Origin: Paraescarpia echinospica
Lineage: Eukaryota > Annelida > Polychaeta > Sabellida > Siboglinidae
DNA length: 64,000 nt
Direction: 5' to 3'
Assembly (NCBI GenBank): GCA_020002185.1
Contig: CM034533.1
Span: forward strand, 65,857,979 to 65,921,978
Notes under the pieces: generated by a model
Seen by the model: only the letters and a program-made list of their open reading frames with translations
The model's database searches: none
What the model was told of the DNA's origin: nothing
Shown: in pieces, positions 1 through 13,200 of the stretch
How positions within the stretch are numbered: the stretch's first letter is position 1
How the letters are laid out: every line of letters starts with the position of its first letter
Program-made: the position numbers and the translations under genes

Positions 1-1500
1 AACCAGTTTCAAATAATGGATACTGTCAGAGGGGTAACATGAAATTTTCCCTACTGGAGATTGATGAAAAGGATTTGCTGTACAAAAACGACGAGAAGTA
101 CGCAAAGTGAATGAACATTTTAGGACTCAAATTTAATCAAAAATGATAATCATAACATATCTTGTATGCTGTTATGGTTATGACAAACATAAAACCACAA
201 ACGTATTTCAGATACGGATTTCCAGGCCAAAGACAACAATGAATCCGATCTGCATATCAGGGGGGAATACTCATGGTTTTGTTATTGTAGTGGCATGTTC
301 ATGAAAGAAGACAGTCGTATAGTACCTCTGGATATACAAGGAGCTGGAGGAGGTGAACGGGACACGATTTCGTGTTGGTGGTTACTGGTGGGCCTATCCT
401 CGATTTCTGCTTTTTCTGGATCTTCAGAGGCACAGTCATCATCTTCATCAATTTCTTCGTCGAACCGCTGTGGAGATCTGTGGAAAATTCAAGGATTAGG
501 AAATATCCCTCACGGGGGAAGACAAATAATGATCTATTCGTTATTTATGCTTTGAAAGCAAGCAGTCAGATTTCCATTTACTGCGAGGCAAAAATCTTCT
601 CTTTTTCCATCATGGATTTTTGCAATTTTTTTCTTAACGGGTCATATTATCTTCAGGTGTGTCACACAATTTACCTTTTACGCCTTTTAGACAGCCTGAC
701 TGCATTTTCACCAGCATCCTCGTCATTTCCATCTAAGGCACTATCAAGGTTTGAAGTATATTCTGCCGCTTTGCATTTCTTGTTGGCTTTCTCCCAGGAA
801 GCTGAAAATTAAGATTCAATGTCATTGCACGGGACCTACAGAGTAAAGTTTGTGTGCTAAGTGTGTTTTAACAAGTTTCAGGCAGAATCTGATACACTTC
901 CTGGCAAAATGCTAAGAATTTAATTGTTTTAAACTAATTTGAGCGAGTTGGTGGTGTTATCGCAAACAAACAATAATTGTAGGCTGGCCTAAATCTGATT
1001 TTGAAAAGCAAATACCTCAATGCACCTAAGTCATTCACCCTGGCAATGATAAACTTTGTTTGTAATGCTATGCATACCCCAACCAATCATCGTCATACCT
1101 GTTGGCTTGAAAAGTCCACACATTCCGACTGAACTATTGAAGCGCCCTCTGCATGTCGTGTTATTTTCAACAAGTGACAAAATCATTCGGGTTCCCTTGA
1201 GTTACTTCCCTTCCTTTCATTATCATACCCGCAGCAATGGGAGTAGAACTCACTGTTTATAACTCCATGGAAGTCATTAAAATGGTGGTAACTATTTCTT
1301 GGGCTATTTGGAGTGAGGCTCACAATCACTAAAAACAATTTATGGTTTGGTTGATTTATATTTATCTTTTTCAGAAGGAAAATTAGAAAAGAAAAATCAC
1401 TGAAACCCTATCGCATCAGCAAGCCCTCGTGGAAAGCAATGAAGTAATGTAAACATAAATGTTTTATCACAATTTCCAAAATTGATACTTACTGGTCTTG
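1..1500. other. Intergenic, AT-rich; no supported gene
   Basis: I see no conserved protein, RNA gene or clear mobile-element structure here. Open frames are short and of biased composition. A simple repeat follows directly. Confidence 0.6.
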
Positions 1501-1515
1501 TACATAATCCTCCTG

Positions 1516-1618
1516 TATACATACATACATACATACATACATACATACACACACACATACATACATACATACATACATACATACATACATACATACATAC
1601 ATACATACACACATACAT
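1516..1618. repeat. (CATA)n microsatellite
   Basis: About 100 bases of near-perfect CATA/TACA tetranucleotide repeat with a few CACA interruptions. It keeps several frames open on both strands, giving false repeat peptides. Confidence 0.95.
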
Positions 1619-2037
1619 GCATGCACCTTCCGACTGCTGCGTGTGACTTCGAAGTTGCGTTCAACATGTTGCTGGCTGAAGGCAACCTTGATCCTGCGAG
1701 GGTGGACGTCGCGAAGCAGCGGTGTCGCGATTACGTGGTGGAACTACTGAGGCAACTGCGACAGCGATTGCCTAGTAACGTCCAGCTACTAGAGAACCTG
1801 GCATCTCTGTCACCGACAACAATTCTAAGTCCACTTAAGCCGCGACTCACCGATCTCTCATTCCTGAAGCTCTACAGCGGCAGAGTCGGAGATCTCGAGC
1901 AACAGTGGGCCCGGATAGATACGGTCAGCTGGACCGACCAGCAAGAGGCTGACACAGAGGAATTCTGGATGGATGTGGTCAGCCACACAGGTGCTTCTGG
2001 AGAGCAGGATTGTCAGCATCTAGGTGAATACTGTTGA
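1619..2037 (+). pseudogene. hAT-like transposase fragment
   Basis: This open frame follows the tetranucleotide repeat and reads through about 138 residues of ordinary globular composition. Leucine-rich helices come first, then a stretch with the motif LEQQWARID and a Trp-containing segment ending in HLGEY. I recognise this arrangement from the region just upstream of the C-terminal dimerisation domain of hAT-type transposases and zinc-finger BED-like genes derived from them. The dimerisation domain itself is absent; a stop follows two codons after HLGEY. There is no credible start codon, because the frame enters from the simple repeat. It is therefore an isolated 3' fragment or a single exon rather than a working gene. 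The family assignment comes from motif memory and should be searched. Confidence 0.45.
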
Positions 2038-2201
2038 TATTGACATTTTGTAATTAATATATTAAAGGTTGCATCTATACCATCGATACTACTAAAAATG
2101 TGTTTGATCTTTACTCAGTGCAACTGTAACATGGCCACTTCTTGTAAGCAACCAATAATTACAAGCACATCATTTAATAATGGTCACTATTGTATTATTT
2201 A

Positions 2202-4090
2202 CCCAGCCAGCACGCCACCCTCGGCCCGAGGGCGGATCTGAGCGGCTGGGAAGCGGCACTCGTCGGCACACGACAGCCGCCTGCCAGCCGCTCCCTAGCC
2301 GCCGTTGACCTCGTGTAAGAGTCCGTTAGTCATTTATCAGCAGTCGGGCCTGCCTCGGCTGGAACACTGGGGTAGTGACATTTGACACTACGGTGTACTG
2401 CCATTTTTGAACAGAGTCCAGACTGACAGTTAGAGGGAACAGTAAAAGCAGAGCTCCGGGGGAAAATATACGTTTTTAGACATTCTGTTGTAAATCTTTG
2501 TATATTTCTAGATTATTCAAATACATTAATCTGGGCATGACTTTATAAACACACATTTGATTGTGTGGAAACTTGTTATTTATGCGTAAAACATTAAATA
2601 AAATGTGGGGCAGAATAACCTGATGTCATGATTGTGGCCGCCCTATATAGGCTATGGATGACGACGATATGATGAAGATGAACGGATCTTAACAACCACA
2701 AATGCTGTCCCTGTGCTGCGTGTTCCTGTTTGTTAGTGTGACAGGGTAAATGTGTGATAGATGAAGTGCTTACACTAGACGTCTTCTGTCAGTTTATGGC
2801 CCACACAATTTCTGCCATTTATGTCGCTTTACTTTAGGGCTATATAAAACAATTCCAGGTTTCTCATCAGAACTTTATTAATATGTAAATGAGGGTTGCG
2901 ATTTTTGGTAAATGTGTGTATGTTGATCCTAATGACGGTACTATAACAACTATCAATGCAACTCGTCGTCAACAATTAACAACTTCAAAGTCTTAAGATG
3001 TCTACTGAATGTATTTCTTACAAGTAGGCACATTCCTTTGGTTTGGCGTGAAATACAGTTTTCTCTTTTTGTGCAGAATTATTGCATGCATATTTAATGA
3101 AAGGATAATTATATGTCAAAATAAAGTTTTGTGGAAGCTATTTTAAAATGTTTGTGCTGATGAGAAACCGGGAATTTATTTTATAAAAGTCAAGTAAAAT
3201 TATTTTATGTGACCTTATTGTGAGACAAAATATATGTTTAATATTTTACACATTTTATAGATACTATATGCATTGTACAATGTGGTACCTTCATTGAAGA
3301 AATTAAACATTTGTACGTTAATATTCCAGATGCTGTCAGAGGGAATGAAGTGGCAACACTGCCACTGACGTATACAACATCAGTAGAAAATTCGAAAGTA
3401 CTCCCAAGACTGCCTCTGACGGGAATGGTGTTAGACAGCACCGGATGACAAATGCAGATGGATGTAGCAGAAAAGAGTTTATGAACACTAATAATTAAGC
3501 AGCCTTTTTATATGAATATCGACACTAATTGCAATTTTGCCTTTTGATTTTCTTGTATTAAATTATGTGTTTGTTATGCGCAGTGGAGTTGTTTACGTAT
3601 TTAATTTTAGTTTATAATAATTGGATGGGATACTCGACACCCATTCTATTTTTGAACCAGATTACATTTATGTTCCTAAATAATATATTACTATATTATT
3701 TTATTGTTTTGAACTTCCAAATTCCAGGTAATCTCAATAAATTGATGAATGTTTATCAAGTAATGTTCATTTTAACATTAGAGTTACAATGCATGATGAT
3801 TACTATATAAATGTTCAAGTTATAAGACCAATACACATAAGTGTATGTGTATAATTTGGTCTTATTACTTTAAAAAAAACACAATACACACATTTAGCAA
3901 AATTAGGCACAGTCGGCATATGAGCGGCTAACCATCGGCAGAGTATCGGCTTCCGACTAGGAGCCGCCCTCGGCCCGAAGGCGAGCCGCCGGACAAAAAT
4001 TCCCTCGGCCCGCAGGCGGATGCCGACAGCGGGCCGATGACTTTGCCGCTGTCGGCCCGCCGTCGGCCCGCTGTAGTTGTGCTATCTGGG
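2202..4090. mobile_element. 1.9-kb inverted-terminal element, copy 1
   Basis: A second, closely similar copy lies at 48,115-50,011 in the same orientation. Similarity begins at CCCAGCCAGCACGCC and ends at GTGCTATCTGGG, so the outer ends are short inverted repeats (CCCAG..AGCAC against its complement). The flanks here are TA on both sides, consistent with a TA target duplication. Both ends are GC-rich with repeated TCGGCCCG motifs. The interior is AT-rich and non-coding apart from short untrusted frames. No transposase is present, so it looks non-autonomous; the superfamily is not assigned. Confidence 0.7.
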
Positions 4091-4210
4091 TATGTATCTC
4101 ATTACTGTGTAGGGCCTATGTGACTGCGTAGAGGACCATTTACGTGGGGAATTCCGTGACGCTATGGTGTGCAATGTATATTTATAAAGAAGCAAATATG
4201 TATAGTTCAT

Positions 4211-4460
4211 ACCCAGCTAGCACATCTACGTAGTTACCACGTGGCAGCCACGTTGCGCTAACGTTAATTGTGACAACATTGCATCTTACGTAGAAACTAC
4301 ATGGTTTTGTTGGGGCGCAGTAACGTAGTCAACGTGGTTTTCATGTGCAAGTTCACGTTACCACAACCTTAAGACCACGTTGATGACGTCACAACGTGGC
4401 ATTTTCTACCTAGTTACCACGTGGGTGGACTGGTGATAATAATATTATTATGATCGTCGA
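4211..4460. repeat. ACGTGG-rich repeat segment
   Basis: It starts with ACCCAGCTAGCAC, resembling the terminus of the 1.9-kb element just to its left, and then carries many copies of TAACGTGG/CCACGTTA-type motifs. TAGTTACCACGTGG occurs twice. It probably represents one end of a related small non-autonomous element; no far end was identified. Confidence 0.4.
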
Positions 4461-4480
4461 AACATCGTGAGGAAAACTCG

Positions 4481-4551
4481 CTACATTGGCGCCATCTATC
4501 AAATAATTCAGATTTATTATACGTATTACTCGCTAGGTGGCGCCAATGTAG
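4481..4551. repeat. Short inverted repeat (stem-loop)
   Basis: Left arm CTACATTGGCGCCATC at 4481-4496 pairs with 4536-4551 at 15 of 16 positions, with a 39-base AT-rich loop. It could be a hairpin or the core of a small palindromic element. Confidence 0.6.
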
Positions 4552-4661
4552 CCGTTATCCTAGCGCTACAAACTTGAACTCGGGGTGTTCGTCGGCGTCG
4601 GCGTCGGGGTCGGGGTGAGACCACTGTTAGACTTCATATTGCGTTAATGCCATTTTGCAGC

Positions 4662-4808
4662 ATGGACGATATTTTGGCTAAAGAACTCTTGGAGAGTAGA
4701 GTGATTACTTCACAGCACCTAAGCTATTTGATAGAGCACAGGATGAGAGATGCTGACCCTGGCCTGGGCTCGACGCCAGTCGCCGGTGTCACAATAGTTT
4801 GTGTGTGA
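4662..4808 (+). CDS. Possible short first exon, unknown
   Basis: An ATG placed directly after a TTTTGCAG acceptor-like sequence opens 48 codons of balanced composition (starts MDDILAKELLE, contains ITSQHLSYLIEH). A GTGTCA donor-like site occurs inside the GGT GTC codons near its end. I do not recognise the protein and find no second exon in the next kilobase. It could be a first exon whose continuation was lost, or chance. Confidence 0.2.
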   Translation: MDDILAKELLESRVITSQHLSYLIEHRMRDADPGLGSTPVAGVTIVCV

Positions 4809-5239
4809 CAGCATCACACATTTGACATTAGCCTTGAAGTTGAACCACGTCGAGTCAATATTAATAGACATTGTGTTCGCAGGTATGTAGCCAGCAGATA
4901 TCATGTGTGGTCGAGATAAATCCAATGTGCCGGCACTGTTCTCTGTGTTGACTGTGACTTTTAATTTACCACAGACTACAATTCTGTTCAGCTACTCACT
5001 CTATGGCTATGCTTGAAAAGCTGTGGTCGGCTAACTTTCTCGAACGCAATGAATATTGATGGTCTCCGCGTCGCAGTGCTGTCACGTTCTTTTTCCGACG
5101 CCTCCTTTTTACAACAGCCTCAACTTCTGTCTAAGATGGTGCAGTTGCTGATGGCACTGTCTTCTTTTTTATTTCGAATTGTTTATGTCATGCATATTTT
5201 CTCGTTTCTGCTTTAACTCATCTATTGTATGCTGCAAAG

Positions 5240-5900
5240 TTATGCTAGGCTAGCAGTCTTGTTGGCAGCCTTCTGTATACCACTGCGACTTGGTGGATGT
5301 ACTTTTGTTGATGCAAGGATGTGACGCATCTTCTTGCTGGCAATGGTTGAATCCTGTAGTCCGATCTGCAGTGCAATGTTTGTTGTTGCAGCTTTCTGGC
5401 CACGGCTGCAAGTTTTGACTTCGACATACAGCTTGTACATGCTGGACTGGAATTGGTAATTCACACAGTGCAGAGACTGCTGTCATACAAGGCTTATTTT
5501 GTGTTTCCTCAGTACAGAGAAATGAGGTGTACATTTGTCGCTCTGCTCGGCATGCAGCTGAATGCAGTCATTCCACAACATAGCATTCTTCTCCACACTC
5601 AACAGCCACATCTCGGAAACTGCATGCGCATCTTCTCCTGTCTGTCTCCAGATAGGTGTCGGTGAGAACAGGACACCGGGCAGGTTGTGGACGAAATAAT
5701 TTGCTACTTCCTGGTCGAACTTCCGAGTCTGACACTGTTAAAAGTCCAGCTGGAGTGACTTGCACGACTCTTGAAAAGTCATCCTGGTCCAACCATGGCA
5801 ACCAAATGCCAGCAAGTGTCTCACAGATTTCTGCCTCGCATCGTTCGTGATATGGATGGCCTCTAGCTTCTGAAAACCCCAACATTAGTTTTAATTCCAC
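5240..5900 (-). pseudogene. Mutator-like transposase-domain relic
   Basis: The minus strand carries a segment with YKLYVEVKTCSRGQKAATT followed by LQIGLQDSTI and PPSRSGIQKAANK. I recognise this order (a gly-gln-lys-ala-ala block, then a leu-gln block, then pro-ser-arg-ser-gly) from the N-terminal half of a Mutator-like transposase domain common in aquatic-animal genomes. Upstream, at about 5568-5900, another open frame holds Cys-rich sequence (RRRCACSFRDVAVEC) that may be the preceding part in another frame. The downstream DDE core is not found, and frames change along the region. It is a truncated, decayed element fragment. Confidence 0.45.
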
Positions 5901-6433
5901 AATAAGGCACGTACTTGCCTGCGACGCTTACTTTTTGCTTCTTTCATTGTACCCAGTGCACAGTAAATCCAATGAAAACTATTGTATGTATGTGTCACAA
6001 GACGCCCTCTCCCACTGGCTTCCGTGACAAGCTTCGGGTTCTGGTATTTATGACAACGCCATATCGGGACGATGTAACTCAACTTGAAATGTACATGATT
6101 AAAGTGCATTAGTTAGTATAATTCAGTTGTTAAATGTCCAGCATTGTCACAACGTTCTGATGGTCTTCCTGTCTATTAAAACAATTCACCTTTCACAGAT
6201 TTATGCCATACCAACTGATAGATTAGAAGGTGTTTACTATGAATCTCCACCGGTCATTTACAAACTCCCCTGTTTAAAAGCATTTCTCTGATTAATGTAA
6301 TAATTTATTGTTTACCCGTATATTATTTCTATCTTTGTTGTGCACTGGGATGCTATCTTGGATATTTGAAAGTGTAACATGTCTTTAGCGGCTGTTGCTT
6401 CATTTTAGTTGTGATTCATGTGGTTGGTGATGT

Positions 6434-6542
6434 GACGTGTGGCTGACATGGCTGGAGGATGAGGAGAAGTTGGCGGGATCAGACAGCAAAACAAGACAGT
6501 CAGTCTACAAGCTGTTTGACCGGGCGGTCAAGGACTATTTCT
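6434..6542 (+). CDS. SART3: SART3 exon (HAT-repeat region)
   Basis: The exon encodes VWLTWLEDEEKLAG...YKLFDRAVKDYF, matching the HAT (half-a-TPR) repeats of SART3, the U4/U6 snRNP recycling factor. It ends at a strong donor (GTGAGT) in phase 1, and that phase joins correctly to the exon at 6877. The 5' boundary is unclear: an in-frame TGA lies at 6428-6430, and the nearest acceptor (TTTTAG at about 6410) would read through it. Either the start has been altered or a small error is present. No other SART3 exon is seen upstream. Confidence 0.6.
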
Positions 6543-6876
6543 GTGAGTAATAGGGCTGGTCACTATGTGCGAAATCAGCCAATGGTAAAAGATCAGTGTC
6601 TTAGAATTTACTCAAGTCAACCAATGACCAATAGATTTTATGTTACTACTTTTGAAAAAATACTAAGTATTTAAATGCAAGGTGTATCTGTAATGTTGAA
6701 CAAGGGTAAGCACTGAAATCGCACTTGGTAATTTGACCTGTTTTTTGTGTGTGTATCTAACTTGAGAAGTCTGTAAGCTACGTACCTGTAATTTGCTGAT
6801 TGTGTAGACAATTTCTCCTGTGAAACAAACAGTAATTGGCATTGCTACCCTAGTCAACATGTGTTGGTGCTTATAG

Positions 6877-7062
6877 CTGTGGGGATATGGCTGGAATACA
6901 TGCATTATTCCATCAGGGACATGGCTGAGGCAGATGGTATACAGAAGATCCGCACTGTGTTTGAGCATTCCATCACAGCTGTGGATCTCCACCCGAGTAA
7001 AGACGCCCAGATCTGGGAAACATACCATGAGTTTGAAACAGCCGTCCTCCCTGGGCTTGCAG
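6877..7062 (+). CDS. SART3: SART3 exon (HAT-repeat region)
   Basis: This 186-base exon lies between acceptor TGCTTATAG and donor CAG|GTGGGT, with phase 1 at both ends. It encodes GIWLEYMHYSIRDM, then a segment with VRxVFE-like and AVxLH elements, then IWETYHEFE. This is one to two HAT repeats of SART3, in the order expected after the upstream exon. SART3 acts in the nucleus in spliceosomal snRNP recycling. The following exons are not in the next 200 bases, where an 8-kb satellite begins. Either a very long intron contains the satellite, or the gene is broken here. Confidence 0.75.
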
Positions 7063-7276
7063 GTGGGTGATATTGGCTAATCTCCTTTTCCTGTCTTTCA
7101 AGATTCAATAACCTTACTGTCCATTTAAAACACTGCATTAGAAACATAAATTTACCTTTAGATACTCATTGGGCTGCAGGTGGGTGTTGTTCTCCTGTTT
7201 CAATAACTTTATTGTCTATTTAAAGCACTCTATTAAAAACAGAACATTTTCTTTAGATACACATTGAAATGCCAAT

Positions 7277-10200
7277 GATGTCCATGATTTTTTCGAACAG
7301 TTTCACATGGGACATGTTTGTCTCGTGAATATTGAATGTACTTCTGCATTAGACAACATAAAATATCAAATGGGAATGAGTTTTCACACCCATAACTTAC
7401 GTACTATTTTCTTGTAATGTACGTGTCGGAGATGGAAGGGTAACATGGATTCCCCTTGATGGTTAATCGAGCTATGTCTGTAGCTTGATATCAGTCTAAA
7501 CTTCTTGAAGATTTGTAACATGCAGGACATCTGTTTGGGGTAAGACCACATTAAGGATCCGTCCGCCGAAAGAGTGCACTGGAAAATACCATTTTGGGGT
7601 GATATGCGTGTATTTTTTTCGATCACTTTGATATGGGAAATATTTATCTCATGAATACAGAATGTACTGCAGCATTACGTAACATAAAACATCAAAAGGG
7701 AATGAGTTTTCACAACCATAACTTACCTACTATTTTCTTGTAACTTACGTGACGGAGATCAAAGCGTAACATGCATTCCACTTTGTGGTTAATCTAGTTA
7801 TGTGTGTAGCTTGATATCAGTCTAACATTCGTGAAGGTTTGTAACATGCAGGACATCTGTTTGGTGTAAGACCACATTAAGGATTCGTCCGCTGAAAGAG
7901 TGCACTTGAGATACCGTTTTGGGGTAATGAGCGTGATTTTTTTCCATCAGTTTGACATGGGACATGTTTGTCTCGTGAATACTGAATGTACTTCTGCATT
8001 AGACAACATAAAATATCAAATGGGAATGAGTTTTCACACACATAACTTACGTACTATTTTCTTGTAACTTACGTGACGGAGATGAAAGGGTAACATGGAT
8101 TCCCCTTCATGGTTAATTTAGTTATGGGTGTAGCTTGAAATCATTATTGCCTTCGTGAAGATTTGTAACACGTAGAACATCTGTTTGGGGTAAGACCACA
8201 TTAAGAATCAGTACACCGAAAGAGTGCACTTGTAAATACCGTTTTGGAGTGATGTGCATGATTTTTTCTATCAGTTTCACATGGAACATGTTTGTCTCGT
8301 GAATACTGAATGTACTTCTGCATTAGACAACATAAAACATCAAATGGGAATTAGTTTTCACACCCATAACTTACGTACTATTTTCTTGTAACTTATTTGT
8401 CGGAGATGAAAGGGTGACAAGCATTCCCTTTTGTGGTTAATCTAGTTATGTGTGTAGCTTGATATCAGTCTAGCCTTCTTGAAGATTTGTAGCATGCATG
8501 ATATAAGTTTGGGGTAAGACTACCTTAAGAATCAGTCCACTGAAAGAGTGCACTTGAAAATACCGTTTTGGGGTGATGTGTGTGATTTTTTTCGATCAGT
8601 TGGACATGGGACATGTTTGTCTCGTGAATAATGAATGTACTTCTGCATTAGACAACATAAAATATCAAATGGGAATGAGTTTTCACATATATAACTTACG
8701 TACTATTTTCTTGTAACTTACGTGGCGGAGATGAAAGGGTAACATGGATTCCCCTTGATGGTTAATTTAGTTATGTGTGTAGCTTGATATCAGTCTTGCC
8801 TTCATGAAGATTTTTAAGACGTAGGCCATCTGTTTGGGGTAAGACCACATTAAGAATCAGTCCGCCGAAAGATTGCACTTGAAAATACCGTTTGGAGTGA
8901 TGTGCGTGATTTGTTATCGATCACTTTGACATGGGACATGTTTGTTTCGTGAATACTGAATACACTACTGCATTAGACAAGATAAAACATCAAATGGGAA
9001 TGAGTTTTCACACCAGTAACTTACGTACTATTTTCTTGTAACTTACGTGACGGAGATGAAAGGGTAACATGCAATTCCCTTTGTGGTTAATCTAGTTATG
9101 TGTGTAGCTTGATATCAGCCTAGCCTTCGTGAATATTTGTAACATACAGGGCATAAGTTTGGGGTAAGACCAATTTAAGTATCAGTCCGCCGAAAGAGTG
9201 CACTTGAAAATACCGTTTTGGGGTGATGTCCATGATTTTTTCGAACAGTTTCACATGGGACATGTTTGTCTCGTGAATATTGAATGTACTTCTGCATTAG
9301 ACAACATAAAACATCAAATGGGAATGAGTTTTCACACCCATAACTTACGTACTATTTTCTTGTAATGTACGTGTCGGAGATGGAAGGGTAACATGGATTC
9401 CCCTTGATGGTTAATCGAGCTATGTCTGTAGCTTGATATCAGTCTAAACTTCTTGAAGATTTGTAACATGCAGGACATCTGTTTGGGGTAAGACCACATT
9501 AAGGATCCGTCCGCCGAAAGAGTGCACTGGAAAATACCATTTTGGGGTGATATGCGTGTATTTTTTTCGATCACTTTGATATGGGAAATATTTATCTCAT
9601 GAATACAGAATGTACTGCAGCATTACGTAACATAAAACATCAAAAGGGAATGAGTTTTCACAACCATAACTTACCTACTATTTTCTTGTAACTTACGTGA
9701 CGGAGATCAAAGCGTAACATGCATTCCACTTTGTGGTTAATCTAGTTATGTGTGTAGCTTGATATCAATCTAACATTCGTGAAGGTTTGTAACATGCAGG
9801 ACATATGTTTGGTGTAAGACCACATTAAGGATTCGTCCGCTGAAAGAGTGCACTTGAGATACCGTTTTGGGGTAATGAGCGTGATTTTTTTCGATCAGTT
9901 TGACATGGGACATGTTTGTCTCGTGAATACTGAATGTACTTCTGCATTAGACAACATAAAATATCAAATGGGAATGAGTTTTCACACACATAACTTACGT
10001 ACTATTTTCTTGTAACTTACGTGACGGAGATGAAAGGGTAACATGGATTCCCCTTGATGGTTAATTTAGTTATGGGTGTAGCTTGAAATCATTATTGCCT
10101 TCGTGAAGATTTGTAACACGTAGAACATCTGTTTGGGGTAAGACCACATTAAGAATCAGTCCACCGAAAGAGTGCACTTGAAAATACCGTTTTGGAGTGA

Positions 10201-13200
10201 TGTGCATGATTTTTTCTATCAGTTTCACATGGAACATGTTTGTCTCGTGAATACTGAATGTACTTCTGCATTAGACAACATAAAACATCAAATGGGAATT
10301 AGTTTTCACACCCATAACTTACGTACTATTTTCTTGTAACTTATTTGTCGGAGATGAAAGGGTGACAAGCATTCCCTTTTGTGGTTAATCTAGTTATGTG
10401 TGTAGCTTGATATCAGTCTAGCCTTCTTGAAGATTTGTAGCATGCAGGATATAAGTTTGGGGTAAGACTACCTTAAGAATCAGTCCACTGAAAGAGTGCA
10501 CTTGAAAATACCGTTTTGTGGTGATGTGTGTGATTTTTTTCGATCAGTTGGACATGGGACATGTTTATCTCGTGAATAATGAATGTACTTCTGCATTAGA
10601 CAACATAAAATATCAAATGGGAATGAGTTTTCACATATATAACTTACGTACTATTTTCTTGTAACTTACGTGGCGGAGATGAAAGGGTAACATGGATTCC
10701 CCTTGATGGTTAATTTAGTTATGTGTGTAGCTTGATATCAGTCTTGCCTTCGTGAAGATTTTTAAGACGTAGGACATCTGTTTGGGGTAAGACCACATTA
10801 AGAATCAGTCCGCCGAAAGATTGCACTTGAAAATACCGTTTGGAGTGATGTGCGTGATTTGTTATCGATCACTTTGACATAGGACATGTTTTTTTTCTTG
10901 AATACTGAATATACTACTGCATTAGACAAGATAAAACATCAAATGGGAATTAGTTTTCACAACAGTAACTTACGTACTATTTTCTTGAAACTTACGTGAC
11001 GGAGATGAAAGGGTAACATGCAATTCCCTTTGTGGATAATCTAGTTATGTGTGTAGCTTGATATCAGCCTAGCCTTCGTGAAGATTTGTAACATGCAGGG
11101 CATAAGTTTGGGGTAAGACCAATTTAAGTATCAGTCCGCCGAAAGAGTGCACTTGAAAATACCGTTTTGGGGTGATGTCCATGATTTTTTTCGAACAGTT
11201 TCACATGGGACATGTTTGTCTCGTGAATATTGAATGTACTTCTGAATTAGACAACATAAAACATCAAATGGGAATGAGTTTTCACACCCATAACTTACCT
11301 ACAATTTTCTTGTAACTTACGTGACGGAGATCAAAGCGTATCATGCATTCCACTTTGTGGTTAATCTAGTTATGTGTGTAGCTTGATATCAGTCTAACAT
11401 TCGTGAAGGTTTGTAACATGCAGGACATCTGTTTGGTGTAAGACCACATTAAGGATTCGTCCGCTGAAAGAGTGCACTTGAGATACCGTTTTGGGGTAAT
11501 GAGCTTGATTTTGTTTCGATCAGTTTGACATGGGACATGTTTGTCTCGTGAATACTGAATGTACTTCTGCATTAGACAACATAAAATATCAAGCAGAAGT
11601 TTGCGGTAAGACCAATTTAAGTATCAGTCCGCCGAAAGAGTGCACTTGAAAATACCGTTTTGGGGTGATGTCCATGATTTTTTCGATCAGTTTCCCATAG
11701 GACATGTTTGTGTCGTGAATACTGAATGTACTTCTCCATTAGACAACATAAAACTTCAAATGGGAAGGAGTTTTCACACCAGTAACTTACGTACTATTTT
11801 CTTGTAACTTATGTGACGGAGATGAAAGGGTGACAAGCATTCCCCTTTGTGGTTAGTCTAGTTGTGTGTAGCTTGATATCAGTCTAGCCTTCTTGAAAAT
11901 TTGTAACATGCGCGACATCTGTTTGGGGTAAGACCACATTAAGAATCAGTCCGCCGAAAGAGTGCACTTGAAAATACCGTATTGGGGTGATGTGCATGAT
12001 TTTTTTCGATCAGTTGGACATGTGACATGTTTGTCTCGTGAATACTGAATGAACTTCTGCATTAGACAACATAAAACATAAAATGGGAATGAGATTTCAC
12101 ACCCATAACTTACGTACTATTTTCTTGTAACTTACTTGACGGAGATGAAAGGGTAACATGGATTCCCCTTGATGGTTAATCGAGTTATGTCTGTAGCTTG
12201 ATATCAGTCTAGCCTTCTTGAAGATTTGTAACATGCAGGACATCTGTTTCGGGTAAGACCACATTAAGGATCCGTCCGCCGAAAGAGTGCACTTGAAAAT
12301 ACCGTTTTAGGGTGATATGCGTGTATTTTTTTCGATCACTTTGATATGGGAAATATTTACATGATGAATACTAAATGTACTACTGCATTACGCAACGTAA
12401 AACATCAAAAGGGAATGAGTTTTTCACACCCATAACTTACGTACTATTTTCTTGTAACTTACGTAACGGAGATCAAAGGGTAACATGTATTCCACTTTGT
12501 GGTTAATCAAGTTATGTGTGTAGGTTGATATTAGACTGTCCTTCGTGAAGATTTATAACATGCAGGACATATGTTTGTTGTAAGACCACATTAGGTATCC
12601 GTCCGCCGAAAGAGTGCACTTCAAAATACCGTTTTGGGGTGATGAGCGTTATTTTTTTAGATCAGTTTTACATGGGAGATGTTTGACTTGTGAATACTGA
12701 ATGTATTCTGCATTAGACAACACAAAATATCAAATGGGAATGAGTTTTCACACACATAACTTACGTACTATTGTCTTGTAACTTACTTGACGGAGATGAA
12801 AGGGTAACATGGATTCCCCTTGATGGTTAATTTAGTTATGTGTGTAGCTTGATATCAGTCTTGCCTTCGTGAAGATTTGTATCACGTAGGACATCTGTTT
12901 GGGGTAAGACCACATTAAGAATCAGTCCGCCGAAAGATTGCACTTGAAAATACCGTTTGGAGTGATGTGCGTGATTTGTTATCGATCACTTTGACATAGG
13001 ACATGTTTTTTTTCTTGAATACTGAATATACTACTGCATTAGACAAGATAAAACATCAAATGGGAATTAGTTTTCACAACAGTAACTTACGTACTATTTT
13101 CTTGAAACTTACGTGACGGAGATGAAAGGGTAACATGCAATTCCCTTTGTGGATAATCTAGTTATGTGTGTAGCTTGATATCAGCCTAGCCTTCGTGAAG

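Noticed and set aside
1397..1685. Long Tyr/Val/Cys- and His/Thr-repeat frames on both strands
   Set aside because: Produced by the CATA tetranucleotide repeat, not a protein gene.
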